A stretch of DNA of 64,000 nucleotides from a bacterium (GCA_030425045.1 JAUHVL010000003.1:124001-188000), one strand, 5' to 3'. Shown: positions 6,744 to 14,832, counted from the first letter of the stretch. Made by a program: numbers and translations. The notes: generated by a model from the sequence alone, not told the origin.

Positions 6744-8405
6744 TTACCAAAAATGATCACCGCACCACTCGATTAGGCGAAAAGCATGCTCCTCTCTATC
6801 GTGCAGCTTGGCAGTTTGAATTTCTGCTATTTCCTCATGAAGCAAGCCTACGCCTTTTAGTATTCCATACTCCCTGAGTTGTTCATCCCTTCTTCCTCCC
6901 GGAGTATAGGGGGTGCTTTTGGCAGATCTAATAATTGCTTCAGCATTGATTTTTTTGTGTAGTCTATTTGAAGGTATTGCCATGCCAGAGCTTGTAAAAA
7001 AAAGATCTTCAATAAAGTAGCGGGCAGATTTTCTCATCCTGGGCCTTGCGTTTATTGTCCTGGAAAGCACCCTTAGCTCGTTAATTAATTTTTCTCTTAC
7101 CCTTCTTGCTGTCGACCTTGTGATTCCGGTGGAAAAGCTCCATAGGGTTGCACCTTGCCTTTCAAGCACTAGATATTGTTCTCTGTAGCCGTATAGATAC
7201 CTGTAGTAAGCAGAGTGAGATTTATACTCCCTAGAGGTCGGATTTGTTTTGATTCCATGAAAAATAGCAAATTTTAAAAAATGCTTTTCCCAGTCTTTAT
7301 CATCGAATTTTGGCTCAAATCCAGTTTTGCTAGGAGCAACCAAGAAAAAGTCCTCTTTTGAGACCGGATTCTCTGGTAGGGGTTGCTCCTCTACCCCTAC
7401 ATAGCTTGCAATTTCCTCAAGTGAGTAAGCGGGGTTGCTATAAGCTTCTTCAAGCCTTCCTTTTATGTACTTAGATTGCTTGATTTTAGGTGCATAGCTA
7501 ATTTCTCCAGTGTCAGAATTTAGAACTTCTCGAAGTTTATAGTTCTGAGTTTCTGGAACTCTCATAAGTCCTGCAGTGCTCCTTGCTCTAGCCATGTCCC
7601 CTTTGAATATCTGACAAAGCTTGGTCTGAACTTCCTTGAAAAAAACACAAGCTCCTATTCTTTGAGGTGAATCATACGCTCCCTTTTCTAGAAGGTTGAT
7701 GTGCTTCACTCCCCAGTATAAATGAAGACCATTCCCCGACTTCACTATAACCTGAGGAGAGATCGCATCATTCCTTTTTAGGAGCTCCTCTACTTCTTTT
7801 TCATGGGTGTCTTTGAAATCTATATCGACATAGCAAAAATGAATTCCACTGAGTACTCGATGATCCCGCTTGGGCTTACGTGAGTTTTTGTAAGCGCTTG
7901 TTCTGACTTGCGATTTGAGAGGGATAGTCTCTATTTGCTGAATATCGTTCAAGCTCTCACCCGTGTCAGGGCAAACACCAGTAGATGAGAGAATCTGTCT
8001 TTGCTTAGTGTAGTGTTTAGTTTTAAGCGTTGTTTCTATTGGATTAGGTGAAAAAAATGCATTGTAGAGATCGAGTCCCCAGCCACGTAGTTCTAAATTA
8101 AGGTTTTCCTGCGTGAATGCATCGGGGAGTTTGTTATACTTCTTAATCTGTTTAAGCGAGAGACCACCTAATTTTTTCTTGGTAGAGCATTTAGTTTTTG
8201 AGCTGAGAAAATCATCTATTTCATGGAGTTCGATTCTAGGCTTCCAAATGTCTTTATATCCATCAGCAGGTTCTGCTGGGAGCAGGGTTACTTGAAATGG
8301 AAGCAACCCCTTTGAGGGGGTTGCCCCTAGTCTTTGAGGATGAATAGTTGTTTCAGGAAAATCTGCTGAGGTTGGATTAGTGATAATTATTTCTTTAGTT
8401 TTCAT
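6744..8405 (-). CDS. archaeo-eukaryotic-type primase (RepB/PrimPol-like replication protein)
   Basis: This 553-residue protein carries the three motifs of the AEP primase superfamily. They are YVDIDF (Asp194, Asp196), SGNGLHLYW (residues 223-231, His228), and GDMARARSTAGL with MRVPETQNYK (Asp270, Arg282, Asn288), which matches the RxPGTxNxK pattern of RepB/PrimPol-like proteins. The first 110 residues are unassigned. Residues 340-553 are basic and include an ITRSTARRVREKL segment that may bind DNA. Such enzymes prime or start replication of plasmids and phages. A strong SD (GGTGGAGGAG) precedes it, and it follows the ATPase gene by only two bases, so they form one operon. The pair is best read as the element's own replication module. 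Confidence 0.75.
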   Translation of the reverse strand: MKTKEIIITNPTSADFPETTIHPQRLGATPSKGLLPFQVTLLPAEPADGYKDIWKPRIELHEIDDFLSSKTKCSTKKKLGGLSLKQIKKYNKLPDAFTQENLNLELRGWGLDLYNAFFSPNPIETTLKTKHYTKQRQILSSTGVCPDTGESLNDIQQIETIPLKSQVRTSAYKNSRKPKRDHRVLSGIHFCYVDIDFKDTHEKEVEELLKRNDAISPQVIVKSGNGLHLYWGVKHINLLEKGAYDSPQRIGACVFFKEVQTKLCQIFKGDMARARSTAGLMRVPETQNYKLREVLNSDTGEISYAPKIKQSKYIKGRLEEAYSNPAYSLEEIASYVGVEEQPLPENPVSKEDFFLVAPSKTGFEPKFDDKDWEKHFLKFAIFHGIKTNPTSREYKSHSAYYRYLYGYREQYLVLERQGATLWSFSTGITRSTARRVREKLINELRVLSRTINARPRMRKSARYFIEDLFFTSSGMAIPSNRLHKKINAEAIIRSAKSTPYTPGGRRDEQLREYGILKGVGLLHEEIAEIQTAKLHDREEHAFRLIEWCGDHFW

Positions 8406-8407
8406 TA

Positions 8408-10240
8408 TTACTCCTCCACCTCTGTATCTATATATATACGTGAGCAGTTTTCTGCTGCATTGCTGCTTGTAAAGTCTGCCATTTGAGGAAAATTGTTATA
8501 CTCTCTTCCGTTCAATAGTCTTCCGAGCTTCTTGGGAGACCTACCAGCCCACTGCTTAAAGAAAAAGGCACTCTTTTGCTCTTCACACTGACGTAGTACA
8601 GACTGAACCCACGCTTCATCCATCTTTCTAAAATTGGTGCCACTCTCGCCTCCCACAATTACCCAATCAATGTCTTTCAGATTAAGTTCACCAAGATTTT
8701 CAAGTAGTGGTTCGCATGATAGAAATTTAACCTTGGCTGGAGTGTCACGAAGCAATTCTATTCTAGGTACTCCATATCTTTGATCTTCAACGGAGACGCC
8801 CCACCAGACATTACGAAGGCCAGCATACTCTTTAAGATCATTATTAAGTAAATAATGAAGCCTTGAGGCTCTTTTTGTAAGAACTTGGAATGTGTGTTGA
8901 GGGCAGGATTTCATTACTTCACAAACTTCCGTTAAGTATTCTACAGTGAAGCTTTCATGGAAAAAGTCTGACATACTGTTAACGAGTATCTTTTTTGGTT
9001 TCTTCCATTTTTTGGGTTGGTCTAATAAGTCTGGTGCAACCCTAGGAATAAATCCTTTCTCGTAGGCATTTCCCTTAACTCCTTCAAATCTTTTTGCAAA
9101 AGTTTCGGCATAGCAATTTTTGCATCCAGGTGAAATCTTTGAACAGCCCCTCATCGGGTTCCATGTTTCGTCGGTCCACTCAATCCCTTTCTTTGGAGTT
9201 GTTGCCTTTGGAGTAGGTGAAAACTTTAAGTCATTTAGTATCTCTTTTTTTAAATCATAAAATCTTCTCTCTTTTTTTCCTGTCCTTTCAGTAAAATGAT
9301 TAATCCACCCCTTTTTATTATAGGGAAACTCTGCCATGATCTGCCTAAGGATATCTTTACTGGAGTCCTCTTGCTGGTTAACTCTGAGTTCTTTGAGAGC
9401 TTGCGGAAGTGATTCCTTAAGGTGAATTGACCTGAGCTTCAACTGCTTGAATGTTCTAAAAGAGAACTCTAGTTCATATCTATTAGCTTCATCTCGAAGC
9501 TGGTCATAGACGAACTGGTCAGTATCATCTTTGAGAAGAAATTTTTGTATGTACTCAATTTTTTCCCTAGTAGTGAGCTCTAGTTCGATATAAAAACCAC
9601 GGTCTTTTAGAGCTAGATTTTTCTTTCCAAGAGCGGTGTTGGTTAAAATAATCACTCCTGCTTCAAAATTGTACTCTTGAGGTGTGCCCTTGCCTTTAAC
9701 TGTTGTTTCATAACAAATTCTTCTTACTTGCTTATCGTCAGTTGCTGACTTCAGTAAGTTTGCTGCTTTAAGATCATCAAAGACTGAGTCACAGTCATCG
9801 AAAACGATGACCATTCCTTTTTCTCTATACTCATATAGCTTTTCAAAAAGTCTTTTAGTGGTAATAAAACCTGAAATAATAATAAAGTTTTTTCCTTCCT
9901 CCATTTTGTGCTTTCTGAACAATTCTCTAATAATTGTTGTCTTGGCGTAGCCTGGTTTGCTTTTGACGATTGCAAAGTGATGCTTTCCTTGAATTACGAT
10001 ATTGAGCTCACTTATAAGCTTTAAATATTTTTGACCACAGTTTAGCTTTGCAACACTATTGGTAAACTCATCTATATCAAAAACTTGTTTTTGCTCTATG
10101 ATAGGCTCATTTTCGGGATAACTTTCTTCTACCTCTATGTCCTCAATAGACTGCAGTACTGCACTAAGATCTATAAGTTCTTTACTCATTGAAATGGCCG
10201 ATTTGTCTTTTGTTTGGTGATTTTCACTGCAATTCTGCAT
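8408..10240 (-). CDS. AAA+ ATPase fused to a phage Gp37/Gp68 (DUF5131) domain
   Basis: This 610-residue protein has two clear parts. Residues 60-290 are an AAA+-like ATPase: a Walker A variant (KSKPGYAKTT, Lys100), Walker B VIVFDDCD (Asp148/149), a sensor-like VIILTN and an arginine near LKDRG. Residues 300-340 resemble a winged helix, followed by a Thr/Pro/Lys linker. Residues 350-590 match the phage Gp37/Gp68 family: IEWTDETWNPMRGC, then three Cys (366, 373, 376), NCYAE, VNSMSDFFHE, FQVLTKR, WWGVSVED, LSCEPLLE, VIVGGESG and FFKQWAG. The function of that family is not established; the Cys triad could bind a metal or Fe-S cluster. The two parts are normally separate proteins. The SD is AAGGAG, and the gene leads the minus-strand operon ending in the primase. 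Confidence 0.8.
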   Translation of the reverse strand: MQNCSENHQTKDKSAISMSKELIDLSAVLQSIEDIEVEESYPENEPIIEQKQVFDIDEFTNSVAKLNCGQKYLKLISELNIVIQGKHHFAIVKSKPGYAKTTIIRELFRKHKMEEGKNFIIISGFITTKRLFEKLYEYREKGMVIVFDDCDSVFDDLKAANLLKSATDDKQVRRICYETTVKGKGTPQEYNFEAGVIILTNTALGKKNLALKDRGFYIELELTTREKIEYIQKFLLKDDTDQFVYDQLRDEANRYELEFSFRTFKQLKLRSIHLKESLPQALKELRVNQQEDSSKDILRQIMAEFPYNKKGWINHFTERTGKKERRFYDLKKEILNDLKFSPTPKATTPKKGIEWTDETWNPMRGCSKISPGCKNCYAETFAKRFEGVKGNAYEKGFIPRVAPDLLDQPKKWKKPKKILVNSMSDFFHESFTVEYLTEVCEVMKSCPQHTFQVLTKRASRLHYLLNNDLKEYAGLRNVWWGVSVEDQRYGVPRIELLRDTPAKVKFLSCEPLLENLGELNLKDIDWVIVGGESGTNFRKMDEAWVQSVLRQCEEQKSAFFFKQWAGRSPKKLGRLLNGREYNNFPQMADFTSSNAAENCSRIYIDTEVEE

Positions 10241-10271
10241 AATGTTTCTCCTTAAATATGTGATTATGCGT

Positions 10272-10290
10272 TAATTCGCTTGTCGAATTA
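10272..10290. promoter_or_regulatory. inverted repeat between divergent element genes
   Basis: A perfect inverted repeat (TAATTCG at 10272-10278, CGAATTA at 10284-10290, five-base centre) lies between the divergent ATPase gene and the gene starting near 10363, next to an AT-rich ATTATAAAATATT stretch. It is a likely operator for one or both directions. TCGAATT also occurs beside the repressor operators at 2413-2419, which may or may not be meaningful. Confidence 0.45.
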
Positions 10291-10362
10291 TAAAATATTA
10301 AGTACTTAGTGATTGATCCAAACCTCTTTAAAGGTTTATTTTTCAGGATCAGAGGGGTTTTG

Positions 10363-11391
10363 TTGAAAGACGATCGTTTTAAGTACATTAACGACAGGCT
10401 GAAAGAGAGAGCATTTTCATGCTGGGATGTTGCTGTTTCTAAATCTCGAAAAGGAGATACGAAGACTGGAACAAAGTATATGGGACATACTGTAAAAGGT
10501 GTGACCAACCCTCATCATGAAGGGTTTTCTCAGGCTAGACTTGATGACTTGTCTGACGTTTTAACTGTTTTATCAAGAGGTGAAGATAAGGAAGCCTTTA
10601 TAGCTGAGTTCATTGGCGCTGCTGATCACTTTTTTAGACAAGAGGATGCAGTACTTGAGAAAGTTGATGCTAAGGAGAAGGCACTTTCGATTATAAAAAA
10701 GACTCTTGAAGGTCTTGCTCAATCTGAAAAATCTTTAGAGGAATCATTATATCTTCTAGGTGGATTAGGTGAGTTTGAAAAGCTTTATAAATTTAAGATT
10801 GGTTTAGAAAAATTAATAAACTCTTCGGAAATTAGCATTAAAGAGCAACGCTCATTTAACAGGTTAAATAATTACGATGAGGGGAATATTGGTTTAGGTA
10901 ACAAAGAAGCTATTATTAAGTTGTTTAATTTCTTTGTTAAAACTTTAAGTAAGTGGGAAATTAAAGAGGGTAGAAAAAAAGTTATTGATAATAACTTTTT
11001 GATTGATCTCGAAAAAGAGTTCTTTATAACATTCTTATTTAAAGATGAGGATCTGGAGGTTATTTCTGGGGGTGCTGTGAAGGTTCCAAGTAAGTTTGCT
11101 GGAGGCAACAAGAAAGGCATTACCCCAACAGCCTTTAAGATAATTTATCAAGTCGTTGACTCTCTTGGAATTACTCATATTGGTGCTGAAACAATAGGAA
11201 AAATCATTAATAAGAGGTCTGAGGTTGATATACCTGAACATGTCTTAGTAAAAGCTGATGATTCTATAAAGCAAATTCAAATAGCGGAAGAAGAGCTGGA
11301 TAGGGCTTCGGAACCTTATATATTATTTCCAGATGGTACTAAAATTCCAGATTTCTATGATCATGTAGAAAGAGAAACCCCTGAAAATTAA
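10363..11391 (+). CDS. hypothetical protein of the mobile element
   Basis: This protein of about 342 residues is soluble and largely helical. A long Lys/Glu-rich central part and an FFRQEDAVLEKVDAKEKAL segment suggest a coiled coil near residues 85-120. I chose TTG at 10363 because AGAGGGG lies six bases upstream; an in-frame GTG at 10309 has no SD, and a hairpin (AAACCT/AGGTTT, 10318-10335) sits between the two. The C-terminus (YILFPDGTKIPDFYDHV) looks like a compact strand-rich end. It is divergent from the replication operon. The family is not recognised. Confidence 0.55.
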   Translation: MKDDRFKYINDRLKERAFSCWDVAVSKSRKGDTKTGTKYMGHTVKGVTNPHHEGFSQARLDDLSDVLTVLSRGEDKEAFIAEFIGAADHFFRQEDAVLEKVDAKEKALSIIKKTLEGLAQSEKSLEESLYLLGGLGEFEKLYKFKIGLEKLINSSEISIKEQRSFNRLNNYDEGNIGLGNKEAIIKLFNFFVKTLSKWEIKEGRKKVIDNNFLIDLEKEFFITFLFKDEDLEVISGGAVKVPSKFAGGNKKGITPTAFKIIYQVVDSLGITHIGAETIGKIINKRSEVDIPEHVLVKADDSIKQIQIAEEELDRASEPYILFPDGTKIPDFYDHVERETPEN

Positions 11392-11448
11392 TTTTTGAAT
11401 CCCAGGAAGGGTTTCGTTGAATCATTTTGACGTTGATAGAAATCCTAC

Positions 11449-11766
11449 ATGGATTTTTCAACGGACGAAAAGACATTCAATCCTTGTGAGCAATTTGATG
11501 ATACCAGTAAGGTAAAATCAAAGACTTGTAGCTCATGTCACAAAACCCTCCTTTATGAGTTTTTTTATAAAAACAAAAGTAAGAAGGATGGTTACGAGAG
11601 TTACTGTAAATGCTGTGCTAAAAAAAGGAATAAGAAAAAGCAGCAAGAGAGAAAAGCAAAGAGGTCACAAGTATTCACCATTGCATTTAATGGTCTTCCA
11701 GATGAGAGAGTCTTTATCTCGAAGCTGCAGCTATTGATTAAGGAGATTTTGCATGGTGAAGAATAA
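11449..11766 (+). CDS. small zinc-finger-like protein next to the recombinase
   Basis: This 105-residue basic protein has a treble-clef-like arrangement of Cys pairs. CSSC (TCSSCHKTLLYEFFYKNK) comes first, and CKCC (YCKCCAKKR) follows about 25 residues later. A run of Lys/Arg (RNKKKQQERKAKR) comes next. This is the pattern of the small phage zinc-finger proteins related to HNH nucleases, but no catalytic His-Asn-His is visible, so I expect DNA binding without cleavage. It overlaps the recombinase start by 14 bases, so the two are probably co-translated. A role as a recombination directionality factor is possible but unproven. Confidence 0.6.
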   Translation: MDFSTDEKTFNPCEQFDDTSKVKSKTCSSCHKTLLYEFFYKNKSKKDGYESYCKCCAKKRNKKKQQERKAKRSQVFTIAFNGLPDERVFISKLQLLIKEILHGEE

Positions 11767-13297
11767 GGAAGTTAAAATCGGGGCTGTGTATGGGAGAGTT
11801 TCTGTTGATGAATCAGCAGAGGTCGAGCATGGCTCACTAGAGCAGCAACAACATATGGGGCGTGAGTTTGCTGAAGGTCTTTCCGCGACTACTGGTATCT
11901 CTCACATTATTAAGTACAATCTGATTGAAGAGCGTGGGGTCAGTGGTAAGAATACTAACCGCCCAAAGTATCAAGAACTACTTTCATTAGTTCAATCAAG
12001 AAGCATAGACTTCGTCATAGCTAAAGAGATTTCAAGAATCAGTCGCTCAACTAAAGACTTCTGTGACTTCTTAAATATTTGTAAAGAAAATAGCGTTTCT
12101 GTTCATATTCGAGGTATGGCTGCTGACCCTAATTCTCCTATGGGTGAGATGATATTTAAAATCTTTGCAATGATTGCTGAGTTTGAACGTCAACAAATTG
12201 TTGAGAGAACGAAGTCCTCTATTCGTTCAGCTATGAAGAACAATGCAAAAATAAATGGTGGACCAACGCCTTTAGGATTTAAAAAACATCCAGAAAGGAA
12301 GGGGGTATGGGTACCAGTAAAGAAGGAATTGAAAACTGTTGAAATGATAATGCAGAAATTCAATGAAAGACTTTCTTATGTTGAGGTTGTTAATGATTTA
12401 AAAAGTCTTGGGTTAAAGACAAAGACTGGAAAAGATTTTCGTAGCTGTTCACTAAAAAGACTTCTGACGAATAAAAAATATATTGGAAAAATGAGTGTCC
12501 CTAATGACACTGGTGAAGAGATTTGGGTTGATCTTCCCTTTGGAGAGGTTGTTAGCAAAGAATTATTTGATGAAGTTCAGGCGAATATTAAAAAAGTTGA
12601 AGGTAAAAAAGGAATTAATAAAAACAGAAGCAGAATCTATATTTTATCCAGTCTTTTGGAATATGAAGATGGCACTTCTTTTTTAGGTCAATCTGGAACA
12701 GGACGAAAGGGAGACACTCATTATTACTACTATAACAAGAAACACAAGCTATCACTTGAAGCAGTGAAGCTAGAAAAGGCAATTCTGAATTCCTTGAGAG
12801 TGTTTGAGGATAACCAAAAGATGATTAATTACGCTAATGATCTGAAGAAAGATACTTACAGCAAGCTAGACTTTGTGAATCAAGAGATTTCAAAAAGACA
12901 TAGTGAAATGAGAGCTATTGAGAAAGAAGAGACTGAAATTTTACAGAATTTAAAGTCAATGGGGATGAAGGGGTCTTCTAGGGTCATGGAGTGGTTGGAT
13001 TCTCAGCTTCTTGAGATTGAGAATAAGAAGTTTGGGATTAATGAGAGCTTAACTGTGCTTGGAAAGGAAAAAGAAAGCCTAGAGGGGGCTTTCCTGGATG
13101 CTAAGAGCCTCAAGTCTTCGCTCAAGGCGGTGTTTGATAGATTAGATGGTGCAGCTCCTGATGTTCAACGAGGAATCGCACGTCAGTTATTTAAAAAGAT
13201 TAAGGTTCGTAAGGATAATAGGATTGAGATTCTGTGGAATGTCCCTTGTGTTCCTGGCGGTCAAGGGTTTGTGAAAGAAAGTAAATGGGGTGGCTGA
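11753..13297 (+). CDS. large serine recombinase (integrase) of the element
   Basis: This 514-residue protein has the three parts of large serine recombinases. The catalytic domain (residues 8-160) has Ser17 in YGRVS, GVSGKNTNRPKYQEL, SRISRST and EFERQQIVERTKSSI. The recombinase domain (170-280) includes GGPTPLGFKKHPERKG and LLTNKKYIG. The third part normally is a zinc ribbon, but here the region around residues 296-330 (ILSSLLEYEDG, GTGRKGDTHYYYYNKK) has lost all its Cys. A long coiled coil (about 360-450) follows. It should integrate and excise the element. The last codons and stop lie within the tRNA-His 3' end, so the present C-terminus was created or adjusted by integration. Confidence 0.93.
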   Translation: MVKNKEVKIGAVYGRVSVDESAEVEHGSLEQQQHMGREFAEGLSATTGISHIIKYNLIEERGVSGKNTNRPKYQELLSLVQSRSIDFVIAKEISRISRSTKDFCDFLNICKENSVSVHIRGMAADPNSPMGEMIFKIFAMIAEFERQQIVERTKSSIRSAMKNNAKINGGPTPLGFKKHPERKGVWVPVKKELKTVEMIMQKFNERLSYVEVVNDLKSLGLKTKTGKDFRSCSLKRLLTNKKYIGKMSVPNDTGEEIWVDLPFGEVVSKELFDEVQANIKKVEGKKGINKNRSRIYILSSLLEYEDGTSFLGQSGTGRKGDTHYYYYNKKHKLSLEAVKLEKAILNSLRVFEDNQKMINYANDLKKDTYSKLDFVNQEISKRHSEMRAIEKEETEILQNLKSMGMKGSSRVMEWLDSQLLEIENKKFGINESLTVLGKEKESLEGAFLDAKSLKSSLKAVFDRLDGAAPDVQRGIARQLFKKIKVRKDNRIEILWNVPCVPGGQGFVKESKWGG

Positions 13298-13362
13298 CCG
13301 GGCTCGAACCGGCGACAACCAGAACCACAATCTGGCGCTCTACCAACTGAACTACAGCCACC
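13286..13362 (-). tRNA. tRNA-His (anticodon GTG)
   Basis: A complete 77-base cloverleaf on the minus strand. The acceptor stem GTGGCTG pairs with CAGCCAC, with the extra 5' G at 13362 opposite C, as tRNA-His requires. The D arm is AGTTCAGTTGGTAGAGC, the anticodon loop reads TTGTGGT, the T loop is GTTCGAGC, and CCA is encoded at 13286-13288. Its 3' end points into the mobile element and overlaps the recombinase stop, which marks it as the likely integration target. Bacterial tRNA-His is usually single-copy, so integration had to keep it intact, and it did. Confidence 0.96.
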
Positions 13363-13374
13363 TCAAGTTTGCAG

Positions 13375-13404
13375 ATAGTAATATTGCGAGGTGCGTTTAG
13401 TCAA
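13375..13404 (-). promoter_or_regulatory. promoter of tRNA-His
   Basis: On the minus strand, TTGACT (13404-13399) and TACTAT (13380-13375) are separated by 18 bases, and the tRNA begins 13 bases past the -10. Placement fits a sigma-70-type tRNA promoter. Confidence 0.6.
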
Positions 13405-13417
13405 TAGAATTAGTATT

Positions 13418-13446
13418 TTGACCTATTGAATTGGGCCTTATAAAAT
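13418..13446 (+). promoter_or_regulatory. sigma-70-type promoter of the outer-membrane protein gene
   Basis: TTGACC at 13418-13423 and TAAAAT at 13441-13446 are separated by 17 bases, 31 bases before the start codon at 13478. It is back-to-back with the tRNA-His promoter. Confidence 0.68.
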
Positions 13447-13477
13447 AGGGGAAATACTTTTAACAAAGGTTGTCAAA

Positions 13478-14086
13478 ATGCTAAAGAAACTCGCAGCAAT
13501 AAGTTCTTCACTGGTTTTAACGGCTTCGGCTTGGGGTTATGGAATGGGTCAAAGTATGTATCCAATGATGCCTGAAGGGAAGTTGATTGGTGCTGAGGTT
13601 ACTGGTGTGACTTCAAACGGCAAGGGAATGGGTGTTCAAGGTCGTTATACCCATAAAATTAATCCTCAAGCTGTTGCTGATATTGGTTTAGGGATTAGTG
13701 GTGGCGATCGTGACTCACGAATTTTTGCTGGTTTTGATTACGAGCTTTTTCCTGATTACGGAAATCAGCCGAGAGTGTCGATGAAGATTCAATTAGAGAA
13801 TGCAAAGGAATTCGACTCTAGAAGAAATATCTTAAGCTTGGCCCCAATGGTCTCTAAAGGTTTTAGTTTTTGGGGAACAGAAGCTTATCCTTTTATTGCT
13901 CTTCCTTTTGGTGTGAATCTTAATGATGAGGCCAGTACTTATCAGACTCAAATGAATGTAAGTTTTGGAGCTACAGGAAATATTCCTTTTGATGGTTATA
14001 GAAAATATATTGCTTCAATTGAGGGAACAATCGATCTCAAAGATAGCTATACTGGTGTCTTTCTTGGATTTGGATATCCTCTTTAA
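13478..14086 (+). CDS. exported beta-barrel-type outer-membrane protein
   Basis: This 202-residue protein has a cleaved signal peptide (MLKKLAAISSSLVLTASAWG). The mature part is made of alternating polar/hydrophobic strands (GVQGRYTHKINPQAVADIGLGISG, DSRIFAGFDYELF, AYPFIALPFGVNLN, MNVSFGATGNIPF) and ends in GVFLGFGYPL. This fits a small eight-strand outer-membrane barrel. It has its own promoter and is followed six bases later by the HAD phosphatase gene. Function and ligand are unknown. Confidence 0.7.
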   Translation: MLKKLAAISSSLVLTASAWGYGMGQSMYPMMPEGKLIGAEVTGVTSNGKGMGVQGRYTHKINPQAVADIGLGISGGDRDSRIFAGFDYELFPDYGNQPRVSMKIQLENAKEFDSRRNILSLAPMVSKGFSFWGTEAYPFIALPFGVNLNDEASTYQTQMNVSFGATGNIPFDGYRKYIASIEGTIDLKDSYTGVFLGFGYPL

Positions 14087-14091
14087 TAATC

Positions 14092-14832
14092 TTGAGTTTT
14101 AAAAAACCTAAAATAGTTTTTTCTGATTTTGATGGGACGATGACCGATGGGCATCGTCTTACTCGAACATTTTTTGATATTGTCGATTTGCTTAATAAAA
14201 ATAATGTACCGTTAGTCATTGTTACTGGGCGATCTCGTGCTTGGGCACATTTTTTGATGTCTCATTTTTCTGAAATTATGAATGCTATTACTGAAGGTGG
14301 GGGAATGTTTCACTACCGTAATGAGCGAGGACGTATAGCTGAGCGAGTGTATATTGATTATGAAGAAGTTGAAAGACTAGAGCAAGTTACCAGACAGCTA
14401 AAATTAGAGTTTCCCAATATCGAACTTTCACTAGATTCATCAGCTCGTAAAACTGATAGAGCAATTGAGCTTTATTGGTTAAAAGAACATGCAAGTGAGC
14501 ATCGTGAAATAGAAGATTTCTTTAAGCAGCATAGTGTGAACTATTCAACCTCTAATGTTCATTTAAACTTTTGGTGTGGTGAGATTTCTAAATCTGTTGC
14601 GATGAAAAAATTCCTATCAGAAGAGATGAAAATCACTCCTGAAGAAACGGTCTTTTTTGGAGACTCACTAAACGATGAATCTGCTTTTAAAGAATTCCCT
14701 CATACCGTTGGGGTCTCTAATATTAAAGACGTTATCGAACGACTAGAGTATAAACCATCTGTAATTTTAGAGGGTGATGATAATATTGGCCCTAATGGGG
14801 TAAAAGCTTACCTGAAGTCACTCTTTCAATAA
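14092..14832 (+). CDS. HAD-superfamily phosphatase (Cof/mannosyl-3-phosphoglycerate phosphatase type)
   Basis: This 246-residue cytoplasmic protein has all HAD motifs. Motif I is FSDFDGTMTDG near residue 10, motif II is VIVTGR near residue 42, motif III has a Lys near SKSVAMKKFL, and motif IV is FFGDSLNDESAF. The cap between motifs II and III is of the Cof/sucrose-phosphatase kind, so it probably removes phosphate from a sugar phosphate or similar small molecule. The start is TTG at 14092; no ATG lies before motif I. The 3' end overlaps the convergent rluA-like gene by 41 bases, which is long for this genome. Confidence 0.8.
   Translation: MSFKKPKIVFSDFDGTMTDGHRLTRTFFDIVDLLNKNNVPLVIVTGRSRAWAHFLMSHFSEIMNAITEGGGMFHYRNERGRIAERVYIDYEEVERLEQVTRQLKLEFPNIELSLDSSARKTDRAIELYWLKEHASEHREIEDFFKQHSVNYSTSNVHLNFWCGEISKSVAMKKFLSEEMKITPEETVFFGDSLNDESAFKEFPHTVGVSNIKDVIERLEYKPSVILEGDDNIGPNGVKAYLKSLFQ

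Noticed and set aside
6718-6745. Terminator after the acidic hypothetical gene (TGCACTAATGCA followed by T run)
   Set aside because: The stem has only four base pairs (TGCA/TGCA); too weak to annotate, though the T run is real.
10224-10508. Open frame on the minus strand crossing the divergent control region
   Set aside because: It overlaps the start of the opposite gene and the inverted repeat, has no SD and unnatural composition; a shadow frame.
1-13297. Left attachment site of the element within the window
   Set aside because: I looked by eye for a second copy of the tRNA-His 3' end on either strand in 1-13,000 and saw none, so I do not mark a left boundary.
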